64,000 nt of DNA from Excoecaria cochinchinensis (lineage: Eukaryota; Streptophyta; Magnoliopsida; Malpighiales; Euphorbiaceae), in contig CANTUQ010000004.1 of the NCBI GenBank assembly GCA_947683425.1, positions 29,136,001 through 29,200,000 on the forward strand, read 5' to 3'. Both the position numbers and the translations under genes were made by a program. Positions 10,934 to 21,344 of the stretch are shown here, in pieces. How positions within the stretch are numbered: the first letter of the stretch is position 1; every line of letters begins with the position of its first letter. The notes under the pieces are model-generated. The model saw only the letters and a list, made by a program, of their open reading frames with translations. It was not told the origin of the DNA and ran no database searches.

Positions 10934-11202
10934 ACGATTTTGCTTACTTGTGCGATGTTTCCGATGATTTTATTATGCATGATCATGATTATAATCCATC
11001 TATATTTGACATTGATTCAACTTATGCTACCCCATTTAATCTTGGGACCTCGGAAAACCCGAAAGAAATTTTGATAGCATCAGATATAACTCCTGAAGAA
11101 TGAGAAAAATTTGAGAGAATATTAAGAAAACATGAAAAAGTGTTTGCCTGGACCTATAAAGATATGCCAGGAGTGGACCGAGAAATTGCGAAACACGCCA
11201 TC
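10930..11202 (+). pseudogene. Element A pol, segment before RT
   Basis: Starts V-N-D-F-A-Y-L in the -1 frame relative to the protease ORF and runs to A-K-H-A-I, the usual lead-in to the RT fingers. One TGA at 11101-11103 (P-E-E-stop). The same segment survives in B (43443-43685) and C (49740-49905), which lack the rest of pol. It is cut at 11202 by the solo LTR. Confidence 0.8.
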
Positions 11203-12794
11203 TGTTAGTGGTTATGCCCTAGGCCAAACATTTGGACCTTGATGTAATCATTACTTTTTCATTTATATAATGGTTTTCTTTGCATTGATATTATTGGCAT
11301 GTTACATTATTGTAATGTTTATGAATAACAATGTTATTCATGTTGTCCCTAGTCATTTATCAATAAAGGGCATAAAGATAAATTAAGACTAGTATAGATT
11401 TGCATTGATAATCATGGGATGATTATATATGTTGATATAAATCAAATCTATATGTACTTGCTAGAGAACAAAGTACTGGATAGACCCACTATAAGATCAC
11501 TTCATGGGTTAATGTCATAAGTGATCTTATAATAGATATATTATTGAATCCTTTGACCTGAGGTTATCATAGTTTCCTACATAAGAATCATTATGTTTTG
11601 ACATAATCAAACGTTATCTTTAATCGGATAATTATAAAGTTTATGATCGGACATAATGAGAATTATGCGGAGGAAAGTGAATAATCAAGGTGGAATTTGT
11701 CCCTCTCTTATGAGAGAGATATCTATTGGGCCCCCCGATAAGTAGGACTGTAAAATGCATGGTCGTGCTCAAATGAATTGATAGTGTGATCAATGTCATT
11801 TGAATTTATCAGTCTACTTGGTGATCGAGAAATTATATGTTTGAACAATTTAAGTTTGACATGGACCATGACTTATGTTCAAACAAGATATCGTGTGACA
11901 AAAGGATAATAACATGTTCTATTGCAAGGTTAAAATCGGACTAACGATATTTATATTATTTGGGTAGTCATAATGTCTTGCTAGAGACCAATTACGACTT
12001 GTGGGCTTTTATGGGATTAGGCCCACTGCCAACATAATATAAACCTATTGGGTCACACACCAAGAGCAAAATGAACAGAATGGATTTTATTGGGTTATTT
12101 CGGAATAAAATATAAATATAGGTATTTATATTTAATTTCGAAATTACATATTTATATATATATATTTATGCATATAAATATCTCTTATTTTGAATATGAG
12201 ATAATAATATGTATTGATATATTATTTCTTATTATTTAGAATAATAAATAAATATATATATATATATATATAAATATATGTATATATATATATATATTAT
12301 ATCTTAATTTTGAATTAAGAGATAATATCCTCATTTATCTTTTCCTAAGAGGAAAAGGATTTGAAATATATATACAGTTATATATGGGATATATGTTAAT
12401 AAAAAGAGTTTAACCCTAATAGAAACACTAATCACGTTATTCTAAATAACAAGGATTAGAGTGGCTGTATTGAGCTTCATCTTTAAAAAAAGAAAAGAAA
12501 ACAGAACCAGCCACCATTACTCTTTGAGAAAGAAAGTAAAGAAAATCCATTCGCATTCAAGGGAGCTAGCACCCCTATGACTTCTGTGCATTTGTTCGTG
12601 CGTGTGGATACCGATAGAGGACGTTCGTGTTAAAGGCAGCGTCTTCAGTCCGAATCAAAAGGAATTAATTTCATTCTAAAGGTTAGTAATTTTAATCTCT
12701 TCCTTTTGAATCAATCGAAAATACTTGGATCCTGTTTCGGGTTTCGAATTTTTTCGCTGCGTTTAATGTTGATTTAATCCGTTGAAACCCAACA
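11203..12794 (+). mobile_element. Solo LTR, copia Angela/BARE-like
   Basis: 1592 bp, TG...CA ends (TGTTAGTGGTTATGCCC to AACCCAACA), with a perfect 5-bp duplication CCATC at 11198-11202 and 12795-12799. It has no coding content and no internal second LTR. The opening resembles Angela/BARE copia LTRs (TGTTGG...TATGCCCTAGA), from memory. Dense TA runs lie at 12100-12300. Removing it plus one CCATC rejoins the RT frame of element A. A solo LTR formed by LTR-LTR recombination is the simplest reading. Confidence 0.9.
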
Positions 12795-14140
12795 CCATCC
12801 CCACGTATCCAGACTGTAGGCCTGTCAAGCAGAAGTTGAAAAGGCTCAGGCTGGAGTGGGCAAACAAAGTAAAGGAGGAAATTCACAAGCAGATTGAGGC
12901 AAAATTCCTAGTTGAGGTACAATACCCTACCTGGTTGGCAAATGTTGTCCCAGTAGCCTAGAAAAGTGGTAAAGTAAGGGTATGTGTGGACTATCGAGAC
13001 TTGAACAAGGCTTGTGCAAAGGATGACTTTCCGTTGCCCCACATAGACGTGCTGGTGGATAGCTCAGCTGCCTGCATGATGTACAGTTTTATGGATGGTT
13101 ACGCAGGCTACAACCAGATACTCAATAGAATAATCGACCGGATTAAGACGGCTTTCATCACGGAATGGGGAACATTCGCTTACAGGGTAATGCCCTTCGA
13201 CTTGAAAAACGCAGGCGCAACTTATCAAGGGATGGCCGCAAAGATCCTAGATGGCTTGATTCAAAAAGAAGTAGAAGTATATGTGGATGATATGATGATC
13301 AAGTCAGCCACTAGAGAAGGCCACTTTGAAGCTCTAGAAAAGTTCTTTCAAAGAATCGAAAAGTACAACTTGCGATTAAACCCCAAGAAGTGTATCTTTG
13401 GTGTTACCTCAGGGAAGCTCCTAGGACATGTAGTTAGCCAGAGGGGTATTGAGATTGACCCAGACAAGGTTAAGGCCATTAGAGAAATGCCTTTACCGCA
13501 GAAGGAAAAAGATGTGAGAAGCTTTCTGGGTAGGTTGCAGTATGTCTGCAGGTTTATCGCTAAACTTACTTCGATCTGTGAAACGATTTTCAAACTGCTC
13601 AGAAAAGACCAACCAGTAGTGTGGAACGAAGATTGTCAGAAGGCTTTCGATACTATCAGAGAGTATTTGCTGAGTCCGTCGATTTTGAGAGCACCGCAGC
13701 CAGTCAAACCACTTATCCTATATTTGGTAATAGAAGATAGTTTTATAGGTGCCATGATGGCCCAGGAAGATGAATTCAGAGTAGAATTTGTTGTTTACTA
13801 CCTTAGCAAGAAGTTCCTGGCTTATGAGGTTAAGTATGCAGAAGTAGAAAAGATTTGCCTTGCGGTAATATGGGCCTCTAAGAAATTGAGACATTACTTT
13901 CAAATTCTTACAAGGTACAGGCAGTAACAAAGCATAATCCCTTAAGATACTTGCAGGAAGCTCCATCTTTGCTTGGGAAAATGGGTAGGTAGTTGTTGCT
14001 GCTATAAGAATTTGATGTAGAGTATGTTACTCGGAAGACTATCAAAGGGCATGAAGTGGCCGAATTTCTAGTAGAACACCCAATTCAAGGAGACTCATAC
14101 GAGTTCAACTTCCCGGATGAGGGCATGGTAGCTATAGCAG
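12795..14140 (+). pseudogene. Element A reverse transcriptase and native RNase H
   Basis: Reads into P-V-K-Q-K-L-K-R-L, then V-D-Y-R-D-L-N-K-A and P-F-D-L-K-N-A-G-A-T-Y. The catalytic motif Y-V-D-D is at about 13279-13290, followed by G-K-L-L-G-H-V-V. After 13600 comes the gypsy RNase H relic: K-A-F-D-T-I-R, then Y-Y-L-S-K-K-F. Breaks: TAG near 12959 (V-A-stop-K-S), loss of frame near 13910-13927, and two stops at about 13990-14010. RT copies element RNA to DNA in cytoplasmic particles. Confidence 0.93.
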
Positions 14141-14765
14141 TTCAGGGTTGGCAATTGCACTTTGACGGGGCTGTAAATAGCAAGGGGCAGCAGTAGGAGT
14201 TATTCTGACAACCTCGGATGATGAGAAACTTCCCTTAGCAAAGAAACTGAGATTCAGGGCTACCAACAACGAGGCTGAGTATGAAGCATGTACTTTTGGG
14301 TTAGAAGCATTAATAGCCTTAGGAGCCAAGAATGTGGAAATATTTGGAGATTTGTCCTTAGTGATCAATCAAATTCGAGGTGAATGGGCTATTAAAGAAG
14401 AGAGACTGATGCCATACATGAAGCACTTGAAGGATTTGAGCGGTCAGTTTGAGGTATGTACATTCCATTTCGTTCCGAGGGACAAGAATCAGTTGGCCGA
14501 TGCGCTCACTACTTTAGTGTCAATATGGGACAATCAGAAAGGGCTAGTCATGAGGTCGGTTTTGATTTCTAGCTCTGAGAGACCTAGCTTCAAATCTAAG
14601 TCAATAATAGAAATAGAAGTAGCAGATGGGAAGCTGTGGTATTATGATATTAGGAACTATCTAGAAAGTGTGACATTTTCGGAGGAAGCTTCCGAGAAAG
14701 ATCAGAGAATGATTCACAAGTTGTCTACTCAGTTCATCTGTATAGAGGGAGTACTGTACAAATGA
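14141..14765 (+). pseudogene. Second RNase H (plant/archaeal type) of element A
   Basis: After a degenerate linker a second RNase H fold begins: L-H-F-D-G-A near 14159 (first acid), N-N-E-A-E-Y-E-A near 14265 (E), G-D-L-S-L-V-I near 14346 (D) and K-N-Q-L-A-D-A-L near 14484 (last D), so all four D-E-D-D positions can be seen. A frameshift lies near 14190. The ORF ends at TGA 14763-14765; E reads arginine (AGA) there. A dual RNase H is a known trait of the Tat branch. Confidence 0.85.
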
Positions 14766-15881
14766 CAGACCGATGGCATCCAGTTAAGGTGTCTGGACGA
14801 GAAAGAAGGCAAGAGGGTAATGTAAGAAACTCACGACGGCGTATGCGGAGTCCATATGAACGGGCTGACATTGGCTAAAAAGAGCATGAGACAAGGATTC
14901 TTCTGGCTTACTATGGATACAGATTGCCCGAAGTATGTAAAGCAGTGTCAGTTGTGCCAACAGTATGCAGACTTAAGACACTTGCCCATTTCAGAACTGC
15001 ATAGTTTGACGTCGCCTTGGCCATTCGCAGCTTAGGGGATTGACATTATTGGAGAGATACGTCCCATGGTCTGCAATGGGCATAGGTACATCATTGTCGC
15101 CATCAAATACTTTACCAAGTGGGTAGAAGCTGAGTCCTTTAAGAAGGTTGATGCTCGGGATATGGCAAAGTTCATCGAGAAGAACTTGATATGTAGATAT
15201 GGCCTTCCACACCACGTGGTATCTGACAACGGGGTCCAGTTCATGGCTGAAATGAGGAAGTTACTCCAGAAATATGGTATTGAGCATCACAAGTCTTCTT
15301 CGTATCGTCCTCAAGCCAATGGGGCAGTAGAAGCCGCCAACAAGAATGTTAAGAGGATCTTGGCCAAGATGGTTCAAAGTTACAAAGATTGGCCAAACAA
15401 GTTACCTTTTGCACTCTGGGGCTACAGAATGACTATCAGGACTTTAATAGGAGCCACTCCATATTCCTTGGTCTATGGGACGGAAGCAGTATTGCCATTC
15501 GAGGTCAAACTCAAGTCACTAAGAGTGGTTATGGAAACTGAGATTCCGAAAGCTGAATTGGTGCAGCAGCGGCTACAACACTTGAACATGTTGGACGAGA
15601 GCAGGTTGAGAGCCTATTATTATAATCAGATCTATCAGAAGAGGCTTGCTAGATCATTCAGGAAGAAATTCAAAAAGCACCCATTGAAAGAGGGAGACTT
15701 GGTATTCAAGCAGATGAGACCAGGCGCGCCAGACATAAGGGGGAAATTCAGACCAACATGGGAAGGTCCGTTCATCCTCAAGAAGCTACTATCAAAGGGA
15801 GCGGCGATCTTGTCAGACAGCGATGGCAACAAATTTAAGGAGTCGGTCAATGTCGATAGACTCAAGAGGTTCCATGGCTAA
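14766..15881 (+). pseudogene. Element A integrase
   Basis: The zinc part reads H-D-G-V-C-G-V-H-M and C-Q-L-C-Q (about 14830-14960). The catalytic D-D-E is visible: G-I-D-I-I-G (about 15039), V-S-D-N-G-V-Q-F (about 15220) and N-G-A-V-E-A-A-N-K (about 15320). The C-terminal part has W-E-G-P-F-I-L and ends K-R-F-H-G at 15879-15881, aligning with E (62381). No chromodomain. Stops: TAA near 14824 and TAG 15033-15035; E has TGG at the latter. From 15066 to 15881 the frame is open. Integrase joins element DNA to the chromosome. Confidence 0.93.
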
Positions 15882-16265
15882 AGACGATAAAATCAAAAGA
15901 AGAGAATAAAAGCCCCACAGGTCGAAAACCGAAAAAAGGCGGCCTTGCTAAAATTGGGCGCCTCATCAGGGTGAAAACCAAAAAAGGCATCCTGGTCAAA
16001 AATTAGAGGCTTGGGTGAAAATGTCCAATTAAGAAAACCCGAGAGGGCTGATTGGTAACAGGAGTTGATGCTATCAAGATTTGGCTCCTTGAATGAATGT
16101 AGTTTTGCATTTTTGAATTAGTGTTAAGCGATGATCATGTGTATTGAAATCATACTGAGATGTACACAATTTTGTGAAATGAAATAAAACTGAATTTATT
16201 CATTTATATTATTTTCTAAGTTCTGTTCTAAAAAGAAACATATTTCTTAGAATGCATACAAATCT
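15882..16265 (+). other. Conserved post-integrase module S3 (noncoding)
   Basis: AT-rich, with no long frame. It contains GGTCGAAAACCGAAAAAAGG, CTAAAATTGGG, GGTGAAAACC and a GGAGTTGATGC segment. The same motifs occur in the same order on the minus strand of C (about 49020-49130), E (about 62110-62380) and partly B (42400-42560). Conservation across elements without pol argues against a coding role. Confidence 0.7.
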
Positions 16266-17620
16266 GAACTAAACCCTACTACTGCTCTTGCCGGCCAAAT
16301 GTCTAAGTTGTCGAGTCCTATTGTCAACAAAAACATTGAGAACCCATCTCTTATATGCGCCGATAGAAACATCAGATTGATGACCAAAAGAGGGAGTGAC
16401 AGTCTTCACGGGTAATCCAGCCCAAAGATCATGGTACCGGGAGGCAAAAGCTGCAGATAAGTTTTCACCTCGAAAAGATAGAGGGACTCTCACCACGTCT
16501 TGAGTTGTCCCGAGCTGTTGAGCGCATTAGGCCGTGATATAAAAGGTAGTCTCACGTTCCCCGCATAAGGGAACGCATCCTGAAGAACCATCAACCGTCG
16601 CAGCGGATAGAGGGAGCCAAGCACTCGTAAAGCTGATGTCTTCATTGATTACCTCGCTCAATCTGGTAATACCCTCGCCAGGGATCGTAAATGAGTACAG
16701 ACGCGTGCGAGGAAGAAAATGCCTCGCAAAATACTAACTAATGACCCTGGGAGGTGGTTCTGACAGCAGCTTCAACTTATCTTGCAGCCATATCTGAAAA
16801 GGGAAACAAGAAAAAATAAAAGCCAAAGAAAATAAGATAAAAGGCAAAGAAAAATAAAAGCCGCTGGAGCGAATTGGGTTCACTTCAGGCAAAAGTAAGG
16901 CATAGGGTTGTGTGAAAATCTCTAAAGGGACGCATTTTCCGCTAAGAAAAGCTAGTGTAAAAATTCACAAGGAATGCACTACCTTTGAAAATAATGACTC
17001 ACCTGGAGTAATAAGGGGCTCCCAGAGAAAGTAGTAGAAGATCCAGCACGGACAGAATCAAGACCTATGATAGTCTCAGCGAGGACCAGTGAAAAGGGGG
17101 TCAATCTATGTTGGAAATCATCCAGAATCCCAAACAGACAAGAGTCTCCAATCAGCTCCTCTGAAGTCACAATCAGATACTTCATCAGGCAGAAAAGAAA
17201 AATGACACTCATACGGTATGGAGGAGTGTCGAATAACTCTTCTAGTGCCTCAACCAGTGGTTCTAAGGTAAATGTGGAGCCCTGAGGAATGAGACATGCA
17301 GCGTCAGAAGGGACAATGCTTAAAGCCAGTGCCACGTCTCGAGTCTGAATCATACCACAGCGCAGGATGCAAGGCAAGGTGCTAGGTGGATACTAGGTCC
17401 CGATAATAGTGGCAAGCTCTTTAGGTATGGGGTACAGTTCCTGGTAGGTGAACCTGAAGACATGAAATCGCAGATCCCAGAAACAAACCACGGCCAAAAG
17501 AAGATCATAGTCTACTTTGACTCTTCTCAGGAATCTCAGACCGAAAATTGGAGCCAGAGTAGGGTTTTCCCAAGTTTGTTGAGTATCCAGAATTCAGAGC
17601 ATCCTAATAGTAGTGGCGGA
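16266..17620 (-). pseudogene. Antisense accessory gene with intron (plant mobile domain-like)
   Basis: Read on the minus strand. Exon 1 runs from about 17620 to 17003, with F-W-D-L-R-F-H-V-F-R, Y-P-I-P-K-E-L-A, D-V-A-L-A-L-S-I-V-P, E-A-L-E-E-L-F-D-T-P-P and L-A-E-T-I-I-G-L. It ends G-S-P-L-L-L-Q at a CAG|GTGAGT donor. Exon 2 (16793-16266) opens I-W-L-Q-D-K after CCCTTTTCAG|AT and ends near K-S-S-S-R-V-stop. The intron is 16794-17002. Stops: TAG near 17393, 16738 and 16535. It resembles proteins with a DUF7745/aminotransferase-like plant mobile domain (recall, not searched). Antisense ORFs after pol are known in Retand-type Tat elements. Function unknown. Confidence 0.75.
16794..17002 (-). other. 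Intron of the antisense gene, containing conserved module S1
   Basis: Donor CAG|GTGAGTCATT reads leftward from 17002; the acceptor CCCTTTTCAG ends at 16794 after a T-rich tract. The 209-bp intron contains module S1 (about 16855-16990): GCCGCTGGA, TTCAGGCAAAAGTAAGGCA, GGGACGCATTTTCC, AAGAAAAGCTAGTG and GCACTACCTTT. S1 is repeated in B, C, D and E, where the flanking exons are mostly gone. Confidence 0.75.
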
Positions 17621-17729
17621 AGACATTCCTCAAGTCCTACGGTTGGAAGTTTAAGGTTGGCCAAGGAAATAAGCAAGAAAGAAGGAAAAAACCTGAGAAA
17701 AGGCTTGGATTTAAGCTTAAAAAGATAAA

Positions 17730-18160
17730 GGGCATGAAAACCAAGGAAGAAAGGAGCAATTTATGGTGATGAGTGACCAACGGTGCACCCGTCTGTCATA
17801 TTATCGACGGTGTGCCCATCTGTCATATAATCGACGGTAAGCCCGTCGGTTATCCCAATAGGCAGATCTCTTTCCTGCATGTTGCATGCATGACACGCGG
17901 ATAAAATAATCTTTGCATATTGTATTTGAAATTTTGTAGGCAAATCCAGGCGTGGAAGTTGAAAAATATTCGTGAAAAAAAACATTTAAATGAGGTAATT
18001 AATTATCATTTAATTAGAAATTAATTTGGGCATTAATTAGCTGTCAAAGTCGGAATCCATAGCGATAGACAGGCTGTCCGTCGCTTGCTTTTTAGACGGG
18101 CTGCACGTCGATCATTAAAATCTATAAATAGCGCGAGTCACCGACGCCCACTAGTTCGTT
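17730..18160. promoter_or_regulatory. Internal promoter-like region between the divergent accessory genes
   Basis: Contains GC-rich CCCGTCTGTC/GACGGGC-type motifs (17780-17850, 18060-18115) like those upstream of the LTR TATA box, then TCTATAAATAGCGCG with the TATA-like core at 18122-18130. A CT-rich stretch follows at 18160-18220. It lies between the antisense gene (start near 17620) and the sense gene (ATG 19005), so it could serve both. Promoter activity is inference. Confidence 0.5.
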
Positions 18161-18717
18161 TTCCTTTCTCCTTTTCACTCTCCCTCACTAACCGACGCCC
18201 TTTCGGTTTTTTGGCCATCTCTCCCTCATTTTTTCGCCCGTTTCGCGTGCCATTTGCGCCAAAACGACCCCCATACTGTCCTGCACATTTAGACACACTT
18301 TTTATGCACTTTAGTCAAGTTTATTTTCTGCATAGTCTCATCGACATATAGGTCAGTTATTCATTTTTTCTACTTTTCTTTCTTTCTAATGTCAATATTT
18401 TTCATGGGAAATGTATGTTGGCATAATATAGCATAATATAATGTTGATTTCTGCCTTATTCCTACTCAATTTCTTTAAAATATATGTGGGACGTGATGTG
18501 AATATTCATAAAAGAAAAGAAAAAAAAAATCAAAAATCAAAAATGAAAGTGAAAAGAGCAAAATGACAAGAGAACGAAAGTTATCCATAGAAAACTCGGA
18601 TTTGCCATTATTGGACTTAGTTCTAGGACCAAATCGAATTGCACAAGACATGAATAATTTAAAATGTTGCTTAGGGCCTGAGGCCTGTCCTTTTTCTTAT
18701 TTTTTTTGTGCAGGAGG

Positions 18718-18860
18718 TTGGGCACATCCTTGCCAGGATGCTGCCCAAATTTTTGTAAATTTTTCTGAGAAGGCACATCCTTGCCGGGATGCTGCCCAAA
18801 TTGTTTTCATTTTTTTGGTTAGGCACATCCTTACCGAGATGTCGCCCAAAATTTTGATAT
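18718..18860 (+). repeat. Three ~58-bp repeats with hairpin core
   Basis: GGCACATCCTTGCCAGGATG followed by CTGCCCAAA occurs at about 18720, 18771 and 18831 with small changes. CATCC-N6-GGATG and GGC...GCC make a small hairpin. They lie in the putative intron or leader of the downstream ORF. Confidence 0.75.
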
Positions 18861-19000
18861 ATATTTTGTACCCCTACGAGGACGCTATTGATATTATCGC
18901 GTGTCGGCCCTGGATGCCACCGAAATTTACAAAGTCATAATCTTTTACTTACCGTTATTTGCCGCGGTGATGCCAAACTAATTTCTTACATTTTTCTTTT

Positions 19001-19003
19001 CAG
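19001..19003 (+). promoter_or_regulatory. Candidate 3' splice acceptor before the sense accessory ORF
   Basis: TTTTTCTTTTCAG ends at 19003, one base before ATG 19005. A donor is less certain; ATAG|GTCAGT near 18350 is one candidate. This would put a 5' untranslated exon near the TATA-like site at 18122. Confidence 0.55.
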
Positions 19004-19004
19004 G

Positions 19005-21116
19005 ATGCCTCCTAGATATCAGGTTCCACATGGCCAGCCAGAGCTTGAGCCTCCTACCTAGATGAGCGATGAGGCGAGGGTGAGGTTCCGGCTACTGGCT
19101 CGAGTGTAGTTTCGAGCCAGTCGTTTTATCTCCAGACCTTTCTTACAGGCCATGGGTATGTTAGAGGAAGTAGATGCGCTAGTGGCAGCTATAGGGTGGA
19201 CAGAGTTTTTGTGGCCTGCCTTCCACACTCACTCAGGGGTTATCCGGGAGTTTCTTGCTACTTTGCATTATGGGGGATTCCAAAGGTCGGACACAGAGGA
19301 GGGGGTGATTCAGTTCTGGGTATATGGATACAACTACAGTATCACCCCCCAGCGGTTCACAGAGGCTATGGGGTTACCAGTCGAAGAGGATGCCATAGTG
19401 CCCTAGAGAGCTATTAGGCGCTAGCATTGGGAGGTCATAGCTCTGCCGGGAGTACCATGTGACCATGACACGGTAAAGAATATGGTGCTCTCATCGCAGG
19501 CTCTATGATACATTCATAGGGTTATTTCCAGCGCCTGCCTAGGACGGACTGGTAACCCGGGCTCGCTTAATGCTACAGAGATCTGGAGTCTGTGGGCTAT
19601 GGTGGCAGGGCGTCGGCTCAACATTAGTCACGAGATCATGGCTAACTTGGTCAGAGTGTCTAGGGGGGCAACCCCTGTAGTATATGTGGGAGGAGCGATT
19701 ATTAGATTATTGCTGGATCTGGGAGCTCGTCCAGACCGTCTCGGACTCGCGCTGGAGGAGAGCATATATTTAGATGCGTCATCAGCTCTCACCATGGGGA
19801 TGATAGTTCAGTTGCCGGGCCAGGCCGAGTCATATAAACTGCGCACGATCCACGAGACTAGACATGCTCTAGGTCTCCCATTGCTTCAGCCGGCAGAGGA
19901 GCCCCAAATGGAGGAGCAGCCTCCCCAGCAGCCAGGGTTTCAGGAGGAGTAGCCTCCCTAACAGCCAAGGTTTTAGGTGGAGCAGCCTCCGTAGTAGCTA
20001 GGGTTTAAGGAGTGGCATCCTCCCCAGCAGTCTGAGTTTCAGGAGGGCCAGCCTCCCCAACAGCCTGGGTTTCAGGAGGGACCGCCTCCACAGCAGCCGT
20101 CATCAAAGGAGGGACAGCCGCAGACTCCAGTCGACATAGGGATAGAGTTCACCATGGACGAGTTATTTGCTACTCCCCCAGCACCAAGGGTACAGAGTCC
20201 TCCTCCATCTCCAGCATGAGTACAGAGGTCAACGCCTCAGGATACAGCTAGGTTTCATCCTTACAGCCGAGCAGGGCACTCAAGGGCATCTGCCTCCACT
20301 GCACTAGCTCCAGACTATCCGGTGGAGTCGTCACCAGCACCAGCACCACAACCAGCCCAGCCCGACCTATTGGTGGCCGTGACGTCTATTCATGCTACCA
20401 TGGAGCACAGGCAGGAGGAGAGAGATAGGGTCTTCCTAGAGAGGTTGGCCTAGCAGGAGGAGGTTGCTAGGGCGCTCCTTGAGCGGATGGGGCAGTATGA
20501 GGAGCATGAACAAGCTATGTTAGAGAGGTTGGCCTAGCAGGAGAGGGTCATTCAGGATCAGGCTAGGCTCACTGAGGAGTTGTGGCGGCATTTGACAGCT
20601 TCCCATGGTGCTGCAGCTGACAGGGTGGATACGGCTATCCAAATGGTGGATGAGTTTGTTACTTCCCTCGAGTTCAGAGTAGGAGTGCTGGAGGGTGCCA
20701 TTCCACCTATCGCCTAGTCTATCAGGGAGTTCCGAGAGCAAACAGAGTCTGCATTTGGGGGTATCAGGAGTGCAACTCGAGATCAGACCTTGACGCTGGC
20801 CAACAGATTTTAAGAGTTGGGACGGGTAGTCCAGGACACCTTGGAGTTTATGGGAGTGTGCGTCCAGCCTTTCCAAGATGGCTACGTATAGGTACAGTTC
20901 CGGCAGGCAGACACTGCGAGAGCACAGCCCGCGGCTGCACCGGTCGCAGCCCCTCCTCGTGCCCAGGCCAGGTTCAGACCTCCAGCACCAGCACTGCCTA
21001 GCTGACCCTCCACATCCAGGGCTCGACCATCTGCATCCACATCACGGAGCCAGCCAGTACATGTGTCGGATGATGAGGAGGACCCGGATGAGCCCTCAGA
21101 CTACCGCCCTCTTTAG
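19005..21116 (+). pseudogene. Sense accessory ORF (putative plant transposon protein)
   Basis: About 700 codons. The N-terminal part (about 19150-19860) has A-A-I-G-W-T-E-F, L-A-T-L-H-Y-G-G-F, D-T-E-E-G-V-I-Q-F, S-I-T-P-Q-R-F-T-E-A-M-G-L-P-V and L-W-A-M-V-A-G-R-R. This fits the putative plant transposon protein domain (I recall it as PF20167; not searched). A P-Q-Q-P-G-F-Q-E repeat follows (19910-20105), then P/A-rich stretches, an E/R/Q-rich probable coiled coil (20400-20580), and an acidic S-D-D-E-E-D-P-D-E-P tail. About a dozen in-frame stops, mostly TAG in Q/W-like positions, make it dead. Function unknown; the amino-terminal fold is shared by many plant mobile elements. Confidence 0.75.
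19910..20105 (+). repeat. 39-bp coding repeats in the sense accessory ORF
   Basis: About six units encode variants of Q-P-P-Q-Q-P-G-F-Q-E-E/G. Units 2 and 3 carry TAG stops where the others have CAG (Gln). Confidence 0.8.
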
Positions 21117-21344
21117 CCTATTCTCATTGCGTTTTGTTTTACTTGTATAATTTTTGTACAAAATATGTTGTCACTTAGTTGAACATTTATGTTTATATTT
21201 TGACTAACTTATGCTTACGTTTTGTCAAATCCTTATTTTATTCTGTGTATGTGCCATTTTACTTACGATTTCCTAACGTTTGAATAGCACGCTAAACGAA
21301 AGAAAATGAAAAGAAAAGTAAGATAATAATAACGCGAAAGTCTT

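Noticed and set aside
18085..18351. 88-residue frame near the internal TATA-like site
   Set aside because: It begins upstream of the TATA-like site and shows no domain; more likely leader sequence.
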